A stretch of DNA of 64,000 nucleotides, taken from contig JAVBLY010000001.1 of NCBI GenBank assembly GCA_031553035.1, positions 1 through 64,000 of the forward strand. Reading direction: 5' to 3'. Shown here piece by piece: positions 58,201 through 64,000 of the stretch. Below the pieces are notes generated by a model. The model was not told the DNA's origin. It saw nothing but the letters and a program-made list of their open reading frames with translations, and did no database searches. Made by a program: the position numbers and the translations under genes. Numbering within the stretch: the first letter of the stretch is position 1; the number at the start of each line of letters is the position of its first letter. This DNA comes from JAVBLY01 sp031553035 (lineage in GTDB: Bacteria > Bacillota > Clostridia > Peptostreptococcales > Anaerovoracaceae).

Positions 58201-59073
58201 ATAGAAGTTGAATCGGAAAAGAAGCAACTTGATGTGCAAATCGACACCGATGGTATCAGTCATGACCTGATAATAGCCGATGCATCCCGCCTTCAACAAG
58301 TTCTAATAGCTCTTTTGTCTAATGCAGTCAAATTTACACCTGAAGAAGGGAGGATATCCCTGACAGTAAATGAGCTGGAAAATAACAGCGATACTTTGAT
58401 ATATTCCTTTGAAGTAAAAGACAGCGGTATAGGTATTGAGCCGGATAAAATGAATAGGTTGTTCAAATCATTCCAGCAAGGAGATGACAGCATCACCAGA
58501 GAATACGGCGGCCTGGGGCTGGGGCTGACCATCTCAAAAGAGATTGTCGGGCTGATGAATGGTGATATCTGGGTAGACAGCAATGTGGGGGTGGGAAGTA
58601 CATTCACCTTTACTATTCAGACCCCGTATCTATGCAACAGTAACGATGACGGAACAGAGGTGGCGGAAATAAATGATGAAAGCGAAATCGACTTTTCCAA
58701 ACTTCGTATTCTTATAGTCGATGATGTGGATATAAACAGGATGATAATAGAAGAGCTTCTGCAGGAAATTGGCATAAACACGGATGAAGCAGAAAACGGA
58801 CGACAGGCACTGGATAAAGTATCAGCTTCAGAAATCGGTTATTATGATATGATCTTCATGGATATACAGATGCCGGTCATGGATGGCTGCACTGCAACAA
58901 AAGAAATAAGGATGCTGGGTCGTGCTGACACAGATGATATTCCAATAATCGCAGTGACAGCCAATGTCCTTCCTGACGACATCAATATGATCCTGGACTG
59001 CAGTATGCAGGATTACCTTTCAAAGCCTGTTTTCAAAGACCAGATAATAGAAATCATAAAAAAATACATTTAA
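55300..59073 (+). CDS. Hybrid sensor histidine kinase with two periplasmic-binding-type sensor domains (paralogue 1)
   Basis: 1257 residues. Non-ATG start: TTG 55300, or TTG 55327 with GGAAAG upstream. An N-terminal helix is followed by an SBP_bac_3-like domain (about 50-260) and a second periplasmic-binding-type domain of the ABC_sub_bind kind (about 265-545: VLYLSSYSSE, FIHTPPDAVIVSDN, IFGLLDSSQGKGQLGG). A second membrane helix is near 585-605. Then come two PAS-type domains (about 620-735 and 740-850), HisKA with NMSHEIRTPMNSIIG (near 887-901), HATPase (DSGIGI, GGLGLGLTI) and a receiver with Asp near 1186 (FMDIQMPVMDG). There is no HPt domain or output domain, so it needs a partner. The ligand is probably a small solute. 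Confidence 0.92.
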   Translation: MFDLNRKVNLIYNIHFLKICLVTVLLFVCISFFSYSSCNLYGEVNSDKNLRLNFASHIDANVYTERLVYEIFGNLGYEVSINLLENDKALEGVNYGVYDGISCQAEGHFSKYYNLEMIPVEITRENYIPVVEKSDNNRYTEWNDLDGKSVGILSGKETIKQYIPDSAKKIIEKPSVSLLYESLLKEECDVLILSDSSDKPVGSFVIPSQVKTAGYLGSKPCYIYINKQYSFLTDDVVKEIKRMQEDGTLDRLKAMKPIKERDEKCVLYLSSYSSEMIWEQKLLKGIGNILDNDSSITYHNIALNSYRKADITFSEDQAMSTISSDFIHTPPDAVIVSDNEAVRFLFNNYNYILPNDIPIVFCGLNEKTLISPKIINQYTHMGGVFESISALDTVDEIMRLFPSTESIYVINDYSLTGTRWQSDIKNQLRDYNDKVEIKYNENISFEELESQVSKLGKGSVVLCGSYFLDANSNYYPQEKIQKILSKASSVPIFGLLDSSQGKGQLGGKYADAEFYGETAAEMLIGALDDDNPGKMEVKDLEEKNRWIFDIDKMQKYGIKKADLPLGSTILNSKPSLYESNPTVFYIILAGAAVFIVIIALLSIFTYILNKRNKQLVTAEEGIRESRDDISKVKNHLQTIIETAPIAYSMLVDDEVVECNRFYRENVGLTDGEKNIAKYKNSARYMSFMDECRDKGFVEDIFWQIEKDGEPGPRYLYNIALSEHDGKDAIVMWGVEIEELEKQKDAIARAYEDLQQVIESTPLPIVIVYPVEKEFLYANSSWEALFEIPEGVNVTDLKMGTFATQNIDDLIERAYSEDKIVTDEVTYETFNGEQFIAQTYFKKVIYDGRECLVIAHKDLSEEKAREKMLRSAADKEREASRLKSHFLMNMSHEIRTPMNSIIGMTQMVKADDDPGKLFTSIMQMGKSASVLLDIINDVLDMALIEDGEMVMNPEICKLSEIIDNVRVVIEVESEKKQLDVQIDTDGISHDLIIADASRLQQVLIALLSNAVKFTPEEGRISLTVNELENNSDTLIYSFEVKDSGIGIEPDKMNRLFKSFQQGDDSITREYGGLGLGLTISKEIVGLMNGDIWVDSNVGVGSTFTFTIQTPYLCNSNDDGTEVAEINDESEIDFSKLRILIVDDVDINRMIIEELLQEIGINTDEAENGRQALDKVSASEIGYYDMIFMDIQMPVMDGCTATKEIRMLGRADTDDIPIIAVTANVLPDDINMILDCSMQDYLSKPVFKDQIIEIIKKYI

Positions 59074-59128
59074 TTTGTATCTCAATTTAATTTGTGCTAG
59101 ACTTTATTCAACCTAACATAGGGGGGCG

Positions 59129-62100
59129 ATGTGTTTGTTACTGAAGAACATTTTGCATCGAAGGGTAGGTTATTTGAACTTAAATCTTCGTTTATTGAAA
59201 ATGTTTTCAATAGTAGTTATGCTGTTTATCTGCATATCATTTTTTGTTCTGCCAGTCAATAATATTTATGGTTCGAAGAATAATGGCAAAGCCCCAAGAT
59301 TAAATTTTGTCAGTCATATTGATGCAAATGTTTATACAGAGCGCCTGGTATACGAATTATTCCATAGTTTAGGATATGATATCTCTATAAATATTATGCA
59401 AAACGATAAAGCGCTTCAAGGTGTAAATGATGGTATCTATGATGGTATCTCATGCCAGGCAGCCAGTGATCTGTCGGAGTCCGATCAATTGGAGATCATC
59501 CCTTTCAAGATAGCAAATGAAAAATATTATTCTATCGTGAGAGAATCGGATGAAACGCAATATTCTTCATGGGATGATTTAAGCGGCAAAAGCGTTGGAA
59601 TACTTTCCGGAAAAAATATTATTAAGGACTATCTTCCCAAAGACATCAAAGAATGTACCGAAGAACCAAGCAATTCCATTCTCTATGATTCTCTTCTCAA
59701 AGGTGAGTATGATGTTCTTATTGTTGCCGATTCATCAGATAAAGCAGCACAAGATTTCGTCCTGCCCAGTAAAATGAAATTATCAGGTTATCTTGGAAGC
59801 AATCCGTGTTATATATATTTGAATAAAAAATATTCCGCTCTTGTCGATGATGCATTAAAAAGGATCAATGAAATGGACAAGAACGGATCGCTTAAGCAAT
59901 TTAAGGATATGAAGCCAAACGGAGACAGGATAGAGAAATGCGTCTTTTACCTGTCATCCTATTCTTCTGAAAAGAGATGGGAACAAAATATATTAGATGG
60001 TATAAACTATGTTCTGGATGAACATAGCAATATCACATATCATAATATTGCACTCAACTCATATCGCAATACGGATATAACCTTTCTTGAAGATCAGGCC
60101 CTCACGACCATATCGTCAGATTTTATACATACTCCTCCGGATGCAGTGATAGTATCGGATAATGAAGCGATGAGATTTTTATTCAATAATTTCAATCATA
60201 TACTTCCAAATGATATCCCCATCGTATTCTGCGGTCTCAATGGAGAATCATTGATCACTCCTGAAATCATAAAGCAGTGCAGCAATATGGGCGGAGTCTT
60301 TGAGGATATATCAGCCTCAGATACGGTTAGTGAGATATTGCGTTTATTTCCGTCAACAGAATCAATATTTGTAATCAACGATTATTCTCTTACGGGCACC
60401 AGGTGGCAGGAAGAAATCAAGAGTCAACTTGAAGAATATACAGATGAAGTTGACATAACATATAATAAAAATATTACCTTTGATGAACTCAGGGATCAGG
60501 TTTCAAAACTCAAAAAAAATTCTGTGGTACTAAACGGGTCATACTTTCTAGATAGCCGGAACAATTATTATCCACAGGAAACAGTGCAAAGAGAATTGAG
60601 CAATGTTTCTTCCGTGCCGTTGTTCGGTCTGCTTGACAGTACACAGGGCAAGGGACAGCTGGGAGGGAAATATGCAGATTCCGTATTACATGGTGAAACC
60701 GCAGCAGAAATGATCGTCAGTGCTCTTGATAAAGATGAGAATAAGGATTCACTGGAATTAGTTCATGTTAAAGATGAGAATCGCTGGATTTTCGACAAAA
60801 AAGAGATGCAGAAATACGGGATCGCGAAAACCGACCTTCCGGCCGGCTCCGAAGTATTGAATTCAAATCCAAGTTTATATGAATCAAATCCGACGCTTTT
60901 TTATGTGGTCATTACGGGAACAATATTATCCATAATAATAATAGCATTGCTTTCAGTTTTCTCATACATCCTCAATAATCGAAACAAGCGGCTCACAGCA
61001 GCTGATGAAGCTAACCAAAAATCCAAGAATGCTATCGCTCGTGCCTACAATGATCTTCAGCAAGTTATCAAAAGCACTCCGCTTCCCATTGTTCTGGTCC
61101 ATCCTTCTGAGAAAGAGTTTTTATATGCTAATTCATCATGGAACACACTTTTCCAGATCCCTGAGGATATGGACGTTTCAGATTTCAAAATGGGGGCCTT
61201 CGCCGCACAAAACATGGAACCGATTTTTAGAAGAGCATTCAGCGAGGACAGGATACTGACTGAAGAAGTATCATTTGTGACTTGCAACGGTGAAATATTC
61301 GAGACTCAAAGCTATTTTAAAAAAATAGTATATGACAATAAAGAATGCCTTGTGATAGTACATAAAGATTTACGGGAGGAGAAAGCAAGAGAGCAGATGC
61401 TGCGAAATGCAGCTGAGAAAGAAATTGAAGCAAGCAAACTGAAAAGCAATTTCCTGATGAACATGAGTCACGAGATCAGAACGCCGATGAATTCGATAAT
61501 AGGAATTACCCAATTAGTGAAATCCGACGATGATCCTGAAAAAATGTTAAATTCCATTATGCAAATAGGGAAATCAGCATCGGTACTTCTCAATATCATC
61601 AATGATGTGCTTGACATGTCATTGATCGAAGACGGCAATATGATAATGAATCCTGAAATATGCAAACTTTCCGAGATCATCGGTGATGTCAGTGCGGTAA
61701 TCGATGTAGAATCAGAAAAAAAACAACTTAAGCTTAACGTAAATACCGAAGCAATTACTCACGATCTAATAATAGCCGATGCCTCACGGCTTCAGCAGGT
61801 ACTGATTGCCTTACTGTCAAATGCTGTTAAATTTACTCAGAATGGAGGGGAAATATCTCTGACCGCCAGTGAAACAGAGAAAAACAGTGACACATTGACC
61901 TATACATTTGAGATCGTAGATAACGGTATCGGAATAGAGCCTGACAAAATAAACAGATTGTTTAAGTCATTCGAGCAAAGCGATGGCGGAACCACCCGTG
62001 AATTCGGAGGCATGGGTCTGGGGCTGACCATTTCAAAAGATATCGTAACGCTGATGGGTGGCGAAATATGGGCAGAAAATAATAAAGGAGCCGGAAGTAC

Positions 62101-62590
62101 TTTCACATTTACTATTCAGGTTCCATACCATTCAAGTGAGACAGAAAATGATGCAGATGTAATAAGTACTGTAGAATCAGGCGAAAATGCCGAAAAAGAA
62201 ATGGACTTTACTAAGTTAAATATTCTCGTTGTCGATGATGTGGATATCAACAGAATGATAATTGGCGGGCTGCTGTCGGATATTGGTGCAAATTATGACG
62301 AAGCAGAAAATGGACAGCAGGCTCTGGACAAAATAATATCTTCTGAGACCGGTCATTATGACATGATCCTGATGGATATCCAGATGCCTGTCATGGACGG
62401 ATGCAGTGCGACTAAGGAAATAAGAAAGCTCGATCGTGGCGACACAAAAAAAATACCTATCATCGCTGTTACTGCCAACGTACTTGAAGATGACATCAAA
62501 ATGATCATGGACTGTGACATGCAGAGCTATCTCTCAAAGCCTGTTTTCAAGGATCAGATCATAGAAATCATCAAAAAATATATTGACTGA
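59129..62590 (+). CDS. Hybrid sensor histidine kinase, tandem paralogue 2 lacking one PAS domain
   Basis: 1153 residues, ATG start with a G6 run 2 nt upstream as ribosome site. Same order as its neighbour: SBP_bac_3-like, ABC_sub_bind-like, membrane helix (near 585), PAS, HisKA (HEIRTPMNSIIG near 780), HATPase, receiver (LMDIQMPVMDG near 1081). The first PAS domain is missing: after the membrane helix the sequence passes directly to the segment NAIARAYNDLQQVI, which in paralogue 1 comes about 100 residues later. Sequence divergence across sensor domains suggests different ligands. 55 bp separates the two genes; they are probably cotranscribed. Confidence 0.92.
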   Translation: MCLLLKNILHRRVGYLNLNLRLLKMFSIVVMLFICISFFVLPVNNIYGSKNNGKAPRLNFVSHIDANVYTERLVYELFHSLGYDISINIMQNDKALQGVNDGIYDGISCQAASDLSESDQLEIIPFKIANEKYYSIVRESDETQYSSWDDLSGKSVGILSGKNIIKDYLPKDIKECTEEPSNSILYDSLLKGEYDVLIVADSSDKAAQDFVLPSKMKLSGYLGSNPCYIYLNKKYSALVDDALKRINEMDKNGSLKQFKDMKPNGDRIEKCVFYLSSYSSEKRWEQNILDGINYVLDEHSNITYHNIALNSYRNTDITFLEDQALTTISSDFIHTPPDAVIVSDNEAMRFLFNNFNHILPNDIPIVFCGLNGESLITPEIIKQCSNMGGVFEDISASDTVSEILRLFPSTESIFVINDYSLTGTRWQEEIKSQLEEYTDEVDITYNKNITFDELRDQVSKLKKNSVVLNGSYFLDSRNNYYPQETVQRELSNVSSVPLFGLLDSTQGKGQLGGKYADSVLHGETAAEMIVSALDKDENKDSLELVHVKDENRWIFDKKEMQKYGIAKTDLPAGSEVLNSNPSLYESNPTLFYVVITGTILSIIIIALLSVFSYILNNRNKRLTAADEANQKSKNAIARAYNDLQQVIKSTPLPIVLVHPSEKEFLYANSSWNTLFQIPEDMDVSDFKMGAFAAQNMEPIFRRAFSEDRILTEEVSFVTCNGEIFETQSYFKKIVYDNKECLVIVHKDLREEKAREQMLRNAAEKEIEASKLKSNFLMNMSHEIRTPMNSIIGITQLVKSDDDPEKMLNSIMQIGKSASVLLNIINDVLDMSLIEDGNMIMNPEICKLSEIIGDVSAVIDVESEKKQLKLNVNTEAITHDLIIADASRLQQVLIALLSNAVKFTQNGGEISLTASETEKNSDTLTYTFEIVDNGIGIEPDKINRLFKSFEQSDGGTTREFGGMGLGLTISKDIVTLMGGEIWAENNKGAGSTFTFTIQVPYHSSETENDADVISTVESGENAEKEMDFTKLNILVVDDVDINRMIIGGLLSDIGANYDEAENGQQALDKIISSETGHYDMILMDIQMPVMDGCSATKEIRKLDRGDTKKIPIIAVTANVLEDDIKMIMDCDMQSYLSKPVFKDQIIEIIKKYID

Positions 62591-62608
62591 TTACTCTATA
62601 GATTGTGG

Positions 62609-62614
62609 TATAAT
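62609..62614 (+). promoter_or_regulatory. Extended -10 promoter of coaB-coaC
   Basis: TATAAT with a preceding TGG gives an extended -10 (TGn). The nearest TTGACT (62583-62588) is 20 bp away. The start is about 50 nt before coaB. Confidence 0.5.
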
Positions 62615-62667
62615 GCAATAGTTAAAAGTTACTATTGAATATAAAACGTATAAAATAGAGGAAATCA

Positions 62668-63429
62668 ATGAATATACTCATAACAGCAGGCGGGACCATT
62701 GAGCCTATCGACAATGTGAGAAGCATCACAAATACCGGAACTGGAAAGCTGGGCAGTCTGATAGCCGATGAGTTTCTAGGGTGCGATCAGGTGGACAAAT
62801 TGTTTTATGTTTGTACCGATAAAGCTGTCATTCCCAAAAGCGAGAAGGCAACCATACTCAATATTAAAAGCGTGGACGATCTTCAGGACTGCGTTTTAGA
62901 TGTCATCAGTAATAACAGAATCGACGTTATCGTTCACAGTATGGCTGTCAGCGATTACACAGTAAGGTCTGTAACAGATATGGGATCCCTGTCTGAAATC
63001 TTTACTGAATATCTTAAGCAGAATAAAGGCGATCCCGCCGATACAGAACGGTATCTCCTTGAAAAATTCGACGAATGCAATCTTGCCGGAGATAACGGTA
63101 AAATATCCTCACAGCTTAAGTATCCTCTGATAATGCTGGACAAGACCCCCAAGGTATTGCCCTTATTCAGAAAGCACAGTCCTGATTCCATAATAATCGG
63201 CTTTAAGCTTTTGAGTGAGGTACCTAAGGATGAACTCTTAGATGTGGCTCACAGTTTGCTTCATGCCAATGGATGTGACTTTGTTCTGGCCAACGATGAA
63301 GCTCAGATCAAAGAAGACAAACACGAAGGATATCTGCTTGATGAAGACAAGAGCATAATTTCATTTGATACAAAACAGGAAATAGCAGCAGGACTTGTGA
63401 CCGCTGTATTGGAAAGAGTGAGAAAATGA
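62668..63429 (+). CDS. coaB: Phosphopantothenate-cysteine ligase
   Basis: 253 residues. Joins cysteine to 4'-phosphopantothenate in CoA synthesis. The start NILITAGGTIEPIDNVRSIT, with TNTGTGKLG, is the nucleotide-binding end of the DFP/CoaB family. AVSDY (near 94) and the KTPKVL segment are substrate-site markers. It is a stand-alone CoaB, not fused to CoaC as in most bacteria. GAGGAAATCA precedes the ATG. It overlaps coaC by 4 bp. Confidence 0.92.
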   Translation: MNILITAGGTIEPIDNVRSITNTGTGKLGSLIADEFLGCDQVDKLFYVCTDKAVIPKSEKATILNIKSVDDLQDCVLDVISNNRIDVIVHSMAVSDYTVRSVTDMGSLSEIFTEYLKQNKGDPADTERYLLEKFDECNLAGDNGKISSQLKYPLIMLDKTPKVLPLFRKHSPDSIIIGFKLLSEVPKDELLDVAHSLLHANGCDFVLANDEAQIKEDKHEGYLLDEDKSIISFDTKQEIAAGLVTAVLERVRK

Positions 63430-63959
63430 AAAATATAATATTGGGAATAACAGGAAGCATCGCTGCATATAAGGCGGCAGATATCGCAAGCAGACTGATC
63501 AAAGACGGGCATAATGTAGATGTGATAATGACAGCTTCAGGGGCGGAATTTATCACTCCCCTTACATTGCAGACTATCACAAAGAATAAGGTTTACACAA
63601 ATATGTTTGAGAATTACAATCCGTCGGAAGTGGAACACATATCACTCGCCAAGAAGGCGGATATGTTTCTGGTTGCACCGGCAACAGCCAATTTTATTGC
63701 AAAGGCGGCAGCAGGGATAGCGGATGATATGCTGACATCTGTGTTTCTTGCACTTAGAAATGTCCCGACAATAATCTGCCCGGCCATGAATACTGCTATG
63801 TACGAGAACCAGATAACACAGAAGAATATAACCTTGCTAACTGAAACGGGGATCGAGTTTGTTCAGCCAAAAGAATCGCTTCTTGCCTGCGGCGACCTGG
63901 GGAAGGGAGCACTGGCGGATATAGATGCGATCCTAGAGAAAGTAAAGTCATTTATTTGA
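63426..63959 (+). CDS. coaC: Phosphopantothenoylcysteine decarboxylase
   Basis: 177 residues, FMN-dependent decarboxylase that makes 4'-phosphopantetheine. The start LGITGSIAAYKA, His in VEHISLAKKAD, PATANFIAKAAAGIADD, PAMNTAMY and the Cys in LLACGDLGKG match the flavoprotein family and its catalytic residues. The stop is 41 bp before the window ends; a new gene start may follow but is not visible. Confidence 0.94.
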   Translation: MKNIILGITGSIAAYKAADIASRLIKDGHNVDVIMTASGAEFITPLTLQTITKNKVYTNMFENYNPSEVEHISLAKKADMFLVAPATANFIAKAAAGIADDMLTSVFLALRNVPTIICPAMNTAMYENQITQKNITLLTETGIEFVQPKESLLACGDLGKGALADIDAILEKVKSFI

Positions 63960-64000
63960 TGGCCAGGCTGTCCTGTGCTATTATTATAGTGAGCAAAATG

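Noticed and set aside
1..64000. CRISPR array
   Set aside because: No series of regularly spaced identical repeats was seen, and no Cas-like protein is encoded.

Overview
The window looks like a chromosomal segment of an anaerobic, low-GC member of the Bacillota, class Clostridia. The evidence is the AT-rich sequence, strong GGAGG ribosome sites, a Tn1549-like conjugation module, meso-diaminopimelate dehydrogenase, separate coaB and coaC genes, a Cys-type sulfatase and oxygen-sensitive flavin/iron-sulfur/molybdenum enzymes. The genus cannot be fixed from sequence reading alone.

Three blocks are present. (1) Left chromosome, 1-2088: a hotdog thioesterase, a metallo-beta-lactamase-fold hydrolase, a promoter/operator/terminator unit without a clear gene, and the promoter and first 22 nt of a tRNA-Ala gene. 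(2) A 44.4 kb integrative conjugative element (ICE), about 2089-46511. (3) Right chromosome, 46512-64000: the remaining 54 nt of the same tRNA-Ala gene, then sulfatase, ddh, small membrane proteins, a secreted caspase-like protease with a His-rich secreted partner, a TPR-like membrane protein, two tandem giant hybrid sensor kinases, and coaB-coaC.

The main discovery is the integration mode. Joining 2069-2090 to 46513-46566 rebuilds a perfect 76-nt tRNA-Ala(GGC) cloverleaf, so the ICE has inserted into the D-loop and split the gene. The ends of the element form an imperfect 23-bp inverted repeat around an AG dinucleotide, as expected for attP of a large serine recombinase, and such a recombinase is encoded next to attL. 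The ICE carries its own complete tRNA-Ala(GGC) 36 bp inside attL, behind the stranded host tRNA promoter and followed by a terminator. It therefore appears to destroy a tRNA gene and replace it at once, using the host promoter. Its D-loop lacks the att core, so it should not be a target itself.

Inside the ICE, from left to right: recombinase/PemK/regulatory module with a structured RNA and an attenuator-like leader (2.2-5.7 kb); metabolic cargo (5.7-19.4 kb) with an OYE-type flavoenzyme, rhodanese, two [2Fe-2S]/molybdenum hydroxylase subunit pairs, one FAD subunit with a complete GltD-like module nested in it, and TetR and DUF169 genes; conjugation module on the minus strand (19.4-30.4 kb: M23 hydrolase, VirB4, PrgI, VirB6-like, Maff2, VirD4, ArdC-like, PcfB, relaxase, MobC, oriT candidate); a surface adhesin; maintenance genes (toprim/DUF3991, ParB, ParA, RadC); and a right-end cluster that looks defensive (RloC-like ATPase, FRG protein, PD-(D/E)XK protein). 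Four ICE genes have an intrinsic terminator immediately upstream of their ribosome site, which implies attenuation or antitermination.
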